Positions 45,141 through 54,586 of a stretch of 64,000 nt of DNA are shown here, piece after piece. The stretch is taken from contig NZ_VUOK01000048.1 in the NCBI RefSeq assembly GCF_009806555.1, positions 56,935 to 120,934 of the forward strand. The letters are read 5' to 3'. The number at the start of each line of letters is the position of its first letter. Position 1 is the first letter of the stretch. The translations under genes were made by a program, and so were the position numbers. Source of the stretch: Methylobacterium sp. 2A (GTDB lineage Bacteria; Pseudomonadota; Alphaproteobacteria; Rhizobiales; Beijerinckiaceae). The notes beneath the pieces were generated by a model. That model saw nothing but the letters and a program-made list of their open reading frames with translations. It made no database searches and had not been told where the DNA came from.

Positions 45141-45647
45141 ATGACAAACTCAAAAATTGATACTAGTAAAGAGGCAACATTTGTGATAGAACCAAACTAC
45201 AAATTATTGTTTCAAGATTTGATTAATTCAGGCAACGGCATAAGTAGCGATTTAAGACATCTTCTTCGTATCACTCTGCTCATAGGCGCATCTGAAGCAC
45301 AGCGCCGTATCTTCATCAACGTGGGAGAGGCTTCGAGAGAGTACAGGCGCATAATGCATGGACTGGTTGATTTAGGCGAACGAGTTGATGATATGTTCGA
45401 TGATCGTGGCTGTATTCGGACGGAGTATCGCATGACCGTGTTTGAAGCGGTGGAAATCTGTGAGCGACTGTCGATGATTGATAAGGCCGAGACTAAGGCG
45501 CGATACAGTAGATTGAAAAGTGCTTTGGCTAACAGCCTGTGTGAGAATTGTCGCGGTGCGCTACTAGTGGCGCAGAAATCAATTATGGGGACGCCACCTG
45601 ATAAAGTGTCCTGCCCCGCTTCTTGCCCTTGTTATCATTCTGACTAA
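45141..45647 (+). CDS. hypothetical island protein
   Basis: A 168-residue mostly helical protein. The C-terminus holds a cysteine cluster (CENCRGA, then CPASCPC) that could bind zinc. The middle segment (EYRRIMHGLVDLGERVDDMF, MTVFEAVEICERL) looks like a helical bundle. No family recognised. It lies between the helicase-primase gene and the tandem repeat, so an accessory role in island replication or regulation is possible. Confidence 0.55.
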   Translation: MTNSKIDTSKEATFVIEPNYKLLFQDLINSGNGISSDLRHLLRITLLIGASEAQRRIFINVGEASREYRRIMHGLVDLGERVDDMFDDRGCIRTEYRMTVFEAVEICERLSMIDKAETKARYSRLKSALANSLCENCRGALLVAQKSIMGTPPDKVSCPASCPCYHSD

Positions 45648-45671
45648 TAAGGCAAGGGCGCATCTCACTGA

Positions 45672-46286
45672 CCTCGCCCATTCGCAACGATAACAGGAGC
45701 ACGAGCCTACAGCCGCCGACCTTTCGATACCGTCGTGTTAGGAGGGTGGTGGGATCGCATAGGAACCACACCAGGGCTTACGAGCGGTTTGAGGCATCGA
45801 CGACCGCCACGGATCGTTCAAACCGCCCATGGGCCTTCCTATGCGATGATGGGGCAACGATGGGGACAGCGCCTACCTCACCCTCCCCTCGCCACATCCG
45901 CTCCCGTTATCATTCCGATTGACGATCCTGCCAGCCATCTAACCGGCCTCGCCCCATTCGTAACGATAACGAGATCGTCCGCCTACAGCCGCCCACCATC
46001 CGATACCGTTGGCTCAGGAAGGGGGCAGGAGCCTATAGGAGCCTCACCGGCGCTCACGAGCGGTTTCAGGCATCGACGACTGCCACGGACCATTCGAGCC
46101 GTTCCTGGGGCTTCTTATGCGATGGTGGGGCAACGATGGGGACAGCGCCTACCTCACCCTGCCCTCGCCACATCCGCTTCCGTTATCACACCGATGAACA
46201 GGCCAGCCAAGCTTTTCGCCAGCCTCGCTTCATTCGTAATGATTACGAGATCGTCCGCCTACAGCCGCCCACCATCCGATACCGTT
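45672..46286. repeat. 275-bp imperfect tandem repeat, about 2.2 copies
   Basis: Units begin at 45672, 45947 and 46223 (CCTCGCC[CC/TT]CATTCG...), spaced 275 and 276 bp, the third ending near 46286. The first unit can fold into a long nested hairpin: ATCGCATAGGAA (45754-45765) with TTCCTATGCGAT (45835-45846), and inside it GCGGTTTGA (45784-45792) with TCAAACCGC (45818-45826). The second unit retains only part of this pairing. An open frame crosses it, but the amino-acid pattern just reflects the DNA repeat. Candidate replication origin (iteron-like) or structured RNA. Confidence 0.7.
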
Positions 46287-46441
46287 CCATTGGAAAGGCA
46301 CACAGAACCGCGGATAACTATAACTGTTTGCTCGCCTAGACATACAACACTCGATTATTTTGTGACAAATCCAGATTCGGTTTATGCCGGCGCCGACACG
46401 GCCTGGTTGAACTTGTTGCTGTATGCCGAACGAAAATGTTA

Positions 46442-47506
46442 TCAAATAATAAGAGCCTCTACTCTTCGAGAAACTTCATTTGCTACAATAGACCGTTTCT
46501 CGAATAGCCACTTTAGATCAGATTTCTGCGAAAAATCTTTGGTTTGACCGTCAAGTGTCACCACCGTTTCTGCTTTATGTAGCACCTTGTTCCTGATAGT
46601 TCTAAGCCACCTGTAGGCGCTTACGAAATCAGGGCCCCATGAAGTCGCATTCTCCATCGATGCACCAAAGATAGCTTTGCCGATTTTGGTTCCAAGCTCA
46701 TTAATTGAGGCTGAATCTATATCATTCTGCAAGCCTGTGTCCGATCTGTGAGTTGCCACTCTTGATAGCTCTCTCGCTAACAGGGTTTCAAAACTGATCG
46801 CAAGATTTGCAGCCGCCATCAAATTATTATTAGCGAGCATGTATGCGTTTGCATCAAAAAAAAGTTGATCGGAAATGGGCAATTCCTCGCCACTATCTAC
46901 TGTGCGGCAGAATACACCGACCGCCCCCGTATCTCTCGCCGGGCGTCTCATTGTAAACCCGCCGCCAAAGTTGTCTACCATACCGGACCACGGTCTATGA
47001 CCATCTCCCGGGTGTACTTCAATGCCTATGTTATTTAATTGATCGGCGCTGAACAAGGAATAATAATGAAATTCTTTGAACGATGATCGTGCCGCTGATA
47101 TAATGGCATTTGATACATCAAGAGCTACAGTATTCACTGCGTCAATGACCTGGCGATGGTCGGCTTGTATGTCTACATCAGCCATTGCGTATTCGGCTTG
47201 AACGTGGGTGTAGGCAAATATATTAGTATTATCGTGCACATATTCAATATTTTCGACATGGTCTGCGCCAGGCATTTGCGGATTTTCATTGTATATCGTA
47301 CTTAGTCTAATTTGATACTCTCTAATATTGGTTCGAACTCGGCATAGCACGTCGAGTCTGAGTGAATACGGTAAATCAAACTCGATCTTTATCGGAAGTT
47401 GGCTAATACGATCCGCCATTCGTTTGCTCGCATCTTTGAAAGTTTGAGGGTTCTTCGCGTCAAACCAAATCAATCGCCGGCGTTCGTCAATCAACGTTTG
47501 CCGCAT
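46442..47506 (-). CDS. HEPN-like protein, last gene of a three-gene operon
   Basis: A 354-residue protein. The C-terminal region (about 220-350) has a helical layout with Glu240 in AISFETLLARELSR and the R-x4-H motif Arg305 to His310 (RNKVLH), the signature of HEPN RNases. The N-terminal 200 residues have no family I can name. It overlaps the ADP-ribosylglycohydrolase gene by 20 bp, so it is made with it. An RNase effector controlled by the two upstream enzymes is a plausible reading. Confidence 0.62.
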   Translation of the reverse strand: MRQTLIDERRRLIWFDAKNPQTFKDASKRMADRISQLPIKIEFDLPYSLRLDVLCRVRTNIREYQIRLSTIYNENPQMPGADHVENIEYVHDNTNIFAYTHVQAEYAMADVDIQADHRQVIDAVNTVALDVSNAIISAARSSFKEFHYYSLFSADQLNNIGIEVHPGDGHRPWSGMVDNFGGGFTMRRPARDTGAVGVFCRTVDSGEELPISDQLFFDANAYMLANNNLMAAANLAISFETLLARELSRVATHRSDTGLQNDIDSASINELGTKIGKAIFGASMENATSWGPDFVSAYRWLRTIRNKVLHKAETVVTLDGQTKDFSQKSDLKWLFEKRSIVANEVSRRVEALII

Positions 47507-48392
47507 GCAGGAGTTCGGATGCTGTGATCAATCGCTTATTCCAGGCGAGTCGTTCGAACCATTGCTCAGGGATAGTGGAGGCACCGTAAGCCGCTCCCGC
47601 TATCTGCCCGGTTACGGCCCCTACCGTATCTGCATCGTCTCCTAGGTTGACCGCCAGGAGCACAGCATCACGAAAGGTGGTCGTCTCATTCACGCACCAA
47701 AGGCTCGCTTCGAGTGTGTGGATGACGTAGCCCGTGGACTGGATATCGTTTCGGGTTTTGCCCCTAAACGATCCATCGATGACCCGCTGAACGCCAGGAC
47801 AGAATGGGCCATAGGAGCGCGAGAGAGCGTCCGACAGCGGTTCACCCTGGATCAGTAAGGCAAGGACCGTCGCCAGAGCTTCGCAGGCGTCTACGGCCTC
47901 TGTAGCACCATGGGTGACGTAGCTTTGGCGCCGAGCCGCATCCCTCAAGCGTTCCGGGTCGTTATGATAACGGATCGCACACGGCGCGAGCCTCATTATC
48001 GAACCGTTACCCGCGGTCCTGCCATCGGTCGGACCGGCTATTGGGTCACCCGTGCGTCGGAACTGTTCGATAGCGTTCCTCGTGGTGATGCCGATATCGA
48101 AACAGGTCCCCGTGCTGGAGTTTTCACCGTGGAGATACCAGCGAGAGAATCGTTCCATCAGATCCCGTTCGTCCAACCCGTCACAGGCGATGAGCGAATC
48201 ACCGAGACACAGGGCCATTGAGGTATCGTCCGTCCACTCGCCCGCATTCAGGTTAAACGGTCCGCCCCCTACCATGTCAGTTACAGGCGGCTTGGCGTCT
48301 CGTGCCTCGAATTCCAGGGTGGTTCCGAGAGCGTCACCCACCGCAAGGCCGATGAAAGCGCCGAGAGAACGATTACGAACGGCATCAGACAT
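47487..48392 (-). CDS. ADP-ribosylglycohydrolase family protein
   Basis: A 301-residue ARH/DraG-fold hydrolase. The two di-metal motifs are T54-D55-D56 (GEWTDDTSMA) and D252-D253-x-D255-T256 (GDDADTVGAVTG). These enzymes remove ADP-ribose from proteins, nucleic acids or small molecules. It starts 8 bp inside the phosphatase gene and overlaps the HEPN-like gene by 20 bp. In this island it may reverse or process ADP-ribosylation; no ADP-ribosyltransferase is visible in the window. Confidence 0.88.
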   Translation of the reverse strand: MSDAVRNRSLGAFIGLAVGDALGTTLEFEARDAKPPVTDMVGGGPFNLNAGEWTDDTSMALCLGDSLIACDGLDERDLMERFSRWYLHGENSSTGTCFDIGITTRNAIEQFRRTGDPIAGPTDGRTAGNGSIMRLAPCAIRYHNDPERLRDAARRQSYVTHGATEAVDACEALATVLALLIQGEPLSDALSRSYGPFCPGVQRVIDGSFRGKTRNDIQSTGYVIHTLEASLWCVNETTTFRDAVLLAVNLGDDADTVGAVTGQIAGAAYGASTIPEQWFERLAWNKRLITASELLHAANVD

Positions 48393-49008
48393 CGCGCGCC
48401 CCTTGCCGCAGAACGTAAGCTTCCTGCTCTGGTGTCTCTATCGCTCCCGGTCGAACAGCGCGAACCCGTTCAATCGCCGTCGAAGGGTCCTCGCCCATTA
48501 TCGTTATGAGCGTGGCCGCGACCAGACCGGCTCTGCCCAAACCACCCCTACAATGGACGACAACGGACCTGCCTTCTCGTAATCGTTCCGTCAGGCGTGG
48601 CCCCATCGTCTTCCATGCCACATCGAACGCTGGCCCTGGAATAGAAACATCGGGGATCGGGGCGTGAAGCCATACGATACCCGCCTCCCGCACAGCCTCA
48701 GGCAACCCACGGACCTTCAGAAGATCGAATTCGTGCGACTCAAGAAGGGTGAGAACGCACGATGCGCCCCACTCTTTGATCGCCTCTACGTCCGCCCTCA
48801 GGTCACGATCCCATGGACCACCGACCGACGAGGGATCAACCTTACCTGGGCACAGAGTAATACCCACTCGGCCGCCGTTCTCGCCAGCAATTATAGTTGC
48901 AATTTGAAGGGGATGTGTAAGTGATGTCCGGATCGTCTGCTGTGCTTTGGGTGAGCTGTGCGATCCGAAAACAGCAAAACCCGTATGCCATATATCCTCG
49001 TCCGCCAT
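48385..49008 (-). CDS. dual-specificity phosphatase (CDKN3-like)
   Basis: A 207-residue cysteine phosphatase. The P-loop HCRGGLGRAG has nucleophile Cys153 and Arg159 (HC-x5-R); an aspartate in PIPD (Asp120) is the likely general acid. It is first in the operon with the ADP-ribosylglycohydrolase and HEPN-like genes. From memory, such phosphatases are often found beside or fused to ADP-ribosylglycohydrolases, suggesting work on a common phosphorylated ADP-ribose-type substrate. The 108-bp gap to the divergent gene at 49117 should contain both promoters. Confidence 0.86.
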   Translation of the reverse strand: MADEDIWHTGFAVFGSHSSPKAQQTIRTSLTHPLQIATIIAGENGGRVGITLCPGKVDPSSVGGPWDRDLRADVEAIKEWGASCVLTLLESHEFDLLKVRGLPEAVREAGIVWLHAPIPDVSIPGPAFDVAWKTMGPRLTERLREGRSVVVHCRGGLGRAGLVAATLITIMGEDPSTAIERVRAVRPGAIETPEQEAYVLRQGARDV

Positions 49009-49116
49009 GTCGCCTCCGATTGAGATATTATATCATGCGGAGTGGCGAATGGAAGCGTTGCAGCGATTGGCTTATTTGATGTCTGCTCACCCGCTGATGC
49101 ATGATATAACTACGCC

Positions 49117-49602
49117 ATGCACATCCATCCCGTTATCGTAACGCTGAAAAGCGGCTCCCCTGATCTTTCAGAGGATCCTATAGCCCCCTTGCCTCTCGCG
49201 TTGCTTCATATCGAACAGTTATGGAAAAAGAGAGGTAGGCGCCGCTCCTGGCCCAAGGATCAGTGGGCGGTCGTTCGGAAGACGATCGAACCATTGCTCT
49301 ACGCCAGGATCGAACTGGAGGACGTTCATCACAAGAAGGGTCTCTTGCATCCTGGGACGGCGATCCAGGCACGATCCATACAACTATTATCGTGTAGTTT
49401 CGAAAACGGCCCGCTTCCCATCATATCGGCCTTTGCGGAGTTCCAGCTAACGTTCGACCGGTCATTCAAGGACACAGAGGAACTGTACGACTGGCAGGAA
49501 CAGACCGATTGGTTAGATTGGTCCATGTGCTTCGGCTTTCGATTGCAGGATGGGGGTGAATGGGACGCCACATGGGAGCACAGTGGCATCGATTCGACCT
49601 AA
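49117..49602 (+). CDS. hypothetical island protein, divergent from the phosphatase operon
   Basis: A 161-residue protein with a basic segment (KKRGRRRSWPKD, about residues 37-48) and an acidic, Trp-rich C-terminal half (EELYDWQEQTDWLDWSMCFG). No family recognised. It is transcribed away from the phosphatase/ARH/HEPN operon and could be its regulator or immunity partner, by position only. Confidence 0.5.
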   Translation: MHIHPVIVTLKSGSPDLSEDPIAPLPLALLHIEQLWKKRGRRRSWPKDQWAVVRKTIEPLLYARIELEDVHHKKGLLHPGTAIQARSIQLLSCSFENGPLPIISAFAEFQLTFDRSFKDTEELYDWQEQTDWLDWSMCFGFRLQDGGEWDATWEHSGIDST

Positions 49603-49641
49603 TCGGTCCTTACGACCTGACTACGGGCCGTCCTGAGAAGA

Positions 49642-49932
49642 TTATTTCCTGATAATCTCGGTCAAGGCCACCGCCACTCCCTTATTGGATAAATCAAGTT
49701 GTGGAAATAATTCATTAAGCGTTGTACAAAGATCAGCTGTGCCTCCGTACTCGCTGCTCTCTTCAATAATCGAAGTCATCGACACTTTGGTCACGTCACA
49801 GATTGTTTGAATGGTATCGAGGCTCGGTAGGCTCACGCCCCGTTCGATGTTCGATACGGCCTCCTTCGGACGGTCGATCAACTCAGCCAATCGCTCGCGA
49901 TTGAGGTCGGCCGGTTCACGTGTCGAACAGGG
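49642..49932 (-). pseudogene. N-terminally truncated XRE-type helix-turn-helix regulator
   Basis: The frame encodes the second half of an XRE domain (NRERLAELIDRPKEAVSNIE, then SLPSLDTIQTICDVTKVS) and a 35-residue tail. The first helix and any good start codon are missing: an in-frame stop coincides with the end of the adjacent glycosyltransferase gene (49933-49935), and only TTG 49890 remains. Probably a remnant cut by the event that joined it to the glycosyltransferase block. Confidence 0.6.
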
Positions 49933-50667
49933 CTAACTGGTTGTGGCGAATAAATGTAGCGTTTTATGATCGAGAGCAATTTGCCACAGATACGAATTTT
50001 CAGCCGGCCGAACAAACTTATTTATTCCTTTTCTTCGAAACATTTCGCTCCATAAATGCACGGCGGCGCTACGAACTGTTTTAGAAAGAATATACTCATA
50101 GTAGGCAGGATCTACTGTGCGATCGGCTTCCGACCAATGTACCGGATAAAAAACGTCGCTACTCAACGCGTGGCCAATTAGATCGTATTGGGTCAGCGAC
50201 CGGGTTAGAAGCTTTGGTCCTGTCGCGCCCCATTCACCATGTCCCTGGTCAAGCTCACAAACTCTAATCATATCGCGCAATATTTCTTTTTGGTTATTTA
50301 ATCTAAGTACTGCATTGTTGACGAAAATATTGTCCTCTTTTCCGAAAATTAAGTCAGCGCAAGGCCACTTGTTGGTAAGACAAATTACATCGACATCTAT
50401 CCATGTGGTGTCGAATCTATCGAGTAGAAGGTAACGAAAATAATTCGCGAATGCGGAAATCTGCCCTTTACCCGGCCCGCCTTGGTAATAATATATTTTC
50501 GCAGGATCGGCGACTTTGGATGCGTCTACCCACTTACAGAAATTGGGACAAATGACTTTATCGTAACTATAGAAACTGATGATGTGGCCGAAATCAGCAA
50601 AGCTTTTTAGGCAAGTCAAGTCATACGGAGATAACTTGCCATGAAAGAATGTTGAGATGTTCGACAT
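49933..50667 (-). CDS. GT32-like glycosyltransferase (DXD type)
   Basis: A 244-residue retaining-type sugar transferase. The metal/nucleotide motif is in TTWIDVDVICL, followed by the GHGEWGATGPKLLTRSL segment seen in alpha-1,4-galactosyl/mannosyl transferase-like proteins. It would modify a surface glycan. It follows the larger glycosyltransferase gene by 54 bp on the same strand. Confidence 0.75.
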   Translation of the reverse strand: MSNISTFFHGKLSPYDLTCLKSFADFGHIISFYSYDKVICPNFCKWVDASKVADPAKIYYYQGGPGKGQISAFANYFRYLLLDRFDTTWIDVDVICLTNKWPCADLIFGKEDNIFVNNAVLRLNNQKEILRDMIRVCELDQGHGEWGATGPKLLTRSLTQYDLIGHALSSDVFYPVHWSEADRTVDPAYYEYILSKTVRSAAVHLWSEMFRRKGINKFVRPAENSYLWQIALDHKTLHLFATTS

Positions 50668-50721
50668 TTGCGTTAGGCCATCGATGTTTTAGTACTGCGG
50701 GATAACTTGATCCCGATTAAT

Positions 50722-53590
50722 CTATGTAATCCGAGAAATTTGTTTCTTGCGAGACGGTGTCTTCAATACGGTTTCGAGAGGCAGGCTTGCATTGATCGCT
50801 TCCTCTAAAATATCGGCGAATGCGCTGGCTCGGACTGGCATACGATATTGTCGGGAGATTACTTGCATAGCTTTAGTTGAGACTTCGAAACCAGTGCGGC
50901 CTTCGGGTATGCCATCAATTTCGAAATGTTTCAAAGCACCAATATGATCGCTGTTCCCATATACATCTTTAATGTCGCTGTACTTATTAGCGTAAGCGGA
51001 TGCCTCAGCATTGATGACTGTTCTGAACTGAGCTTGAGCTTCTTCATAATCTTTGAGAATGACCATTAGTATGACGATCACTCCACGGATTGATGTAATT
51101 GAGGTTGCGCTCGCTGTCTTGTCAAAAATTGCAGCAGTCAACTGAGAAGCGAGTTTCGCGTCCGAGTAGATACTATCAATTAGAATGTAGCAATAATTAA
51201 CAAGAGAGCCATCTAACTCCGGGGAGGACTCGATCATTTTTACAAGCGCAGCCGTTGCATCTTCAGATCGCCGCAAGTGAATCTGTATTAACAATTGAGT
51301 TTCTGCAGTCATGCGGCTATTCGAACTTTGGCTGATTTCAAAAATTTTTGAATTTCCCAATCGTTCTACGGGCATTTTCCTATATACATCGGAGTCCTGT
51401 AAAGGGTCACCTGCCTTGCTCTCCCAGGATCTTGCTGCGGGCATCGCTCCGATAGCTCTTGCGTACTCTGCAAGCGCAGAAATGTGCGCGGTAATATTGC
51501 CGCGGGTTTCGTGTATCAAAGCTAGAATGTCTTTGTGCTCAGATGATTTTGTCGACCATTCCGAATAGCCAATCTGATCATTAATTGTCTGCTGACCAGC
51601 CGCAACTTCAATAGCATCGCGCCATGCTCTCTGGTCAATATCGAATCTCAAAGACTCAATAACTCGAAGTTTATTTGTCAGACGGGAGGTAGCTGAAACC
51701 ATGCTCGGACGGCCGACTTCGTAAAGGTACAGGGGCTCCGGTAAGATGCGGATATCCGCACCAGCTTGTAATGCACGCGTATAAAGCTCATAATCTTCAT
51801 AGCCAACTCCATATAATTCAGTATACCCTCCCAACGCAGCGAGAAAGCTTCGCTTTATTAAAGCTGTGGCTGCGCCATACACATTTTGCAAATGCGAAAC
51901 TGAAATTGGACCACCCAACGGAACGTAAGAAACTTTAGCGGGATGGGTCTCCGGAGACAATTCGTATGTGGTCCTATTTGATTCCTCTAGATAGACGTTA
52001 AGGCAATTTGTTATATCTGCACCGGTTGACGTGGCGCTACTAACTAGTTGCTCGACTGCTGTTGGAAATAAAAGATCATCATCATCCAAAAACAACAGAT
52101 AATCAGATTGACTATTTGTTGCGATGGTATTCCGCGCGGCACCTAAGTAACCATTTTCTTTTCTGATAAGTCGGCCGCCAACTCTGTTTAGCAATAATTC
52201 GATGTCCTGTAGGGATGCTACAGTTGCGTCTTTGAAAGAACCATCATCGACAACTATAAGCTCAATATTTGTGTATGTCTGACGAAGAACAGACATGATG
52301 GCGCCTAATAATTTTTGCGGGCGTTCATAATGCGTAATGCCAACAACGACCTTTGGCTGGGGCGTCACCGTCTCTTTATTTAGTGGCGAATTATCAATTG
52401 ATTGATGGAAGGCAAGCCAACTCTTTTCAAGTTCATTGATGGACTGAGATAGTTTTGTTGGTCTTGCCCCCCTATTGACTAACTGTTTTATCCGAGCAGA
52501 TAGCAGTTTGGGGCTTATTTTTACCACGGCATCGGCGTGACAGTTAGTGTCAATAAGTTCTTTGGCGCCTCCCTCGATTGACGTCAGGATGGGCTGGCCA
52601 CAGATAATTGCCTCTACGACTGTATATGGAGAGTTTTCGACTCTTGATGGAATGACGACCAATGAATCTTGCTGATTGCGGAGAAACGCTTGCGCTGCAT
52701 CCCTATTAAACCCGACCTCAAAACTAAAATTAAAGTCCCATTTTCTGGACCGTTCAGTCAAGTAAACGCCAGATAGCTGCCCATTTATTTCACTAAACCC
52801 GCCAACAAATGTTACAATCACACTCATTTCAGTGAGAAAGTCATTTAATATATCCAACGAGTCACAGAAATCTACGATGCCCTTTCTTGGTTCGTGCCGA
52901 CCGTAGAAGATAATCTTGCGAATTTTCCGTGGCTTGTCTAAATGAGTAACATCATGACGTTCTATGGTTACATTTGGGGTGTAGAGGTTTTTGATTATTT
53001 TGATTCTATTCTGAGCAGGAAGCTTGAATCCATTGTTGCTAAGCCAACCAATTAGATATTGGCTTGGGCTGATTAATGTATCAGCCATCCGGATGGACTC
53101 GCTCTCAAGAAAATCAACCAATAGTTGGTCCGGACTTACAAATAAACTTCGATTAGCGTGTATCGTCCATCTTGTTGGTCCATGAGCTTGTACCACTAGC
53201 TCACTTGAAAGGAATGCTATACCTTGGTTTTTTGCGCTTAGGCAAAAAAAACCCAAGACCTTTATAATCGTGGAAGTGAACACAGTCGTAATCTACCTCG
53301 CAATCACGCAAGTGTCGATAAACTATGTAGGCTCTATTTTGTGCGGAAGACTGATCCCATGTGGCGTTGTCGCCATTTATTACTATTAAGTTGACGTTCT
53401 TGTTCAACAAATGAGCGAGTAAATGGCTATGAGAATGCTGATCGATCTTGCTATGTGGGAAAAACAAAAGATCTACTTGGTGGCCACCAGCAGAAAGAGC
53501 GTAGGATAGCTCCAGAAACGCTGCGCCAATACCGCCTGATGGTCCGAAAGCACTAAGTTCTTCTGTAACTAAGGCAATTCTTTTTGTCAT
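50722..53590 (-). pseudogene. two-domain glycosyltransferase (GT4 + GT2) interrupted by a frameshift at an A8/T8 tract
   Basis: Reading from ATG 53590, the GT4 N-terminus (TEELSAFGPSGGIGAAFLEL) runs to YKGLGFF and then shifts frame at eight identical bases (A8 at 53244-53251 on the plus strand). Removing one base restores YKGLGFFCLSAKNQG and a continuous protein of about 955 residues. The downstream frame has the GT4 C-terminal motif (SRVENSPYTVVEAIICGQPI), then a GT2 domain (VVVGITHYERPQKLLGAIMS; FLDDDDLLF) and a helical TPR-like tail (about the last 250 residues). It could be a phase-variable gene, a decayed gene or a sequencing error. The open parts are 53201-53590 and 50722-53283. Confidence 0.75.
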
Positions 53591-53874
53591 TTGTTGAATC
53601 TTAAACTTGTGCAAGAGGTTGGTCGGATTTGGCTTTTGCGTGTAAAAGATGCGAGGCGCACGCGCGGAAATTGCATTATCACGGGGCCGTGATCCCGGCA
53701 ACATCCATATTTCAGCCGGATAATCCTTTGTATTATCCAATAAAATCCTTTGCCTTTTAAAATAATACCTTGCATCGCCTCTGAGATTACCAGGATATAT
53801 TCGTCACTATGAGGTTCAGGGGCATTGAACCGTCGTATCATGAATGATAGAGATTTGCGGGGTATCTCGTTCAT
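53587..53874 (-). CDS. short open frame upstream of the frameshifted glycosyltransferase
   Basis: A 95-residue frame with a plausible beginning (MNEIPRKSLSFMIRRFNAPE; YILVISEAMQGIILKGKGF) but a basic, low-quality C-terminus. A second frame (53590-53740) continues with different sequence, so this may be another frameshifted fragment. No family recognised. Confidence 0.3.
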   Translation of the reverse strand: MNEIPRKSLSFMIRRFNAPEPHSDEYILVISEAMQGIILKGKGFYWIIQRIIRLKYGCCRDHGPVIMQFPRVRLASFTRKSQIRPTSCTSLRFNK

Positions 53875-53964
53875 GATCTAAAGCGATCTGTTGCCGATAT
53901 GGGTCGACCGGATGAATCTTGCCTCTATAATAATCGCGATAAAGATGGTATTAGTAGACGAGAT

Positions 53965-54276
53965 CTAATATAATTTAATCGTTAGTTCGCCAGCTGTCCG
54001 AGTCCCGATACGGTAGCGCGGGAATTTGGCCATAGTGTCTGCGAGCATCCTGAGGGTCGGTGTCTCGTATCGCCGGCCTACTGACGTAATACGATGCCCC
54101 GTAATCGCATCACGTAAGCTTTCTTCGATCCCCGCTTCAAGCGCTAGGATCCTGAAGGTGTGTCGCCAGCCGTGATTAGGACCGATGCCCGGATCCAGCT
54201 TAGCGGTCTCGCGCATCCAATTCGTCACGGGTGCATTGATACGAGAGCATCCGGCCGCGATCCGCAAGCGCTTCAT
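53965..54276 (-). pseudogene. C-terminal remnant of a second tyrosine recombinase
   Basis: A 103-residue fragment. It retains HGWRHTFRILA (HxxR box), ITGH and RRYETPTL (catalytic Tyr), but lacks the first catalytic Arg and all N-terminal domains. It differs from the island's intact integrase and sits just inside the right end, so an older element used the same site or the island is composite. Confidence 0.72.
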
Positions 54277-54532
54277 ATTCCGGTCTCAGATCGTAGGCTG
54301 ATGCTCCCTGCCCACGCGTGGCCTGATGCCCGTCCTATCTTTCAGGAGCGTTGTATCAGGCTTCCTCTATGGCCCCTTGCCTGTCACAACGCTGTCACAA
54401 CGATAAGGCGGATCGTGCGGCTAGGCTCGCTTGTTATTGGACCAGAGTGGGTGTAGCGTAAGGCGGTAACAGACTGATCATTCAAGGGTTTTGAACCGCA
54501 CGGTTGATCAACCGTTGACCGAAGCTCGATCT
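54277..54532. other. intergenic stretch at the right island end
   Basis: No gene supported. Likely holds integrase arm-binding sites and the transition to the attachment repeat. Confidence 0.4.
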
Positions 54533-54586
54533 AGCGTTGCCCTCCGAAGGCAAAGGTCACACGTTCGAATCGTGTCGGGTGCGCCA
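54533..54586 (+). other. attachment site, right (54-bp copy of the tRNA-Arg 3' part)
   Basis: Exact copy of 40960-41013. The 5' part of the tRNA is absent here (the preceding base differs), so this is the duplicated att site and not a functional tRNA. Confidence 0.93.

Larger units (their letters stand above)
40960..54586. mobile_element. tRNA-Arg-borne genomic island (about 13.6 kb)
   Basis: Bounded by 54-bp direct repeats, with a tyrosine integrase 110 bp inside the tRNA-side end. The DNA is clearly more AT-rich than both flanks and uses different codons, showing foreign origin. Cargo in order: integrase, helicase-primase, hypothetical gene, tandem repeat, HEPN/ADP-ribosylglycohydrolase/phosphatase operon, hypothetical gene, truncated XRE regulator, two glycosyltransferase genes, integrase remnant. 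No conjugation or capsid genes are present, so it would move with help, or is a satellite-like or cargo island. Confidence 0.9.

Noticed and set aside
45735..46547. Open frame of about 270 codons crossing the tandem repeat
   Set aside because: The protein pattern only mirrors the 275-bp DNA repeat, it has no start signal or domain, and its last part runs antisense into the end of the HEPN-like gene.
54533..54586. A second tRNA-Arg gene
   Set aside because: Only the 3' 54 bases are present; the 5' acceptor strand and D-arm are missing, so it is an attachment-site copy.
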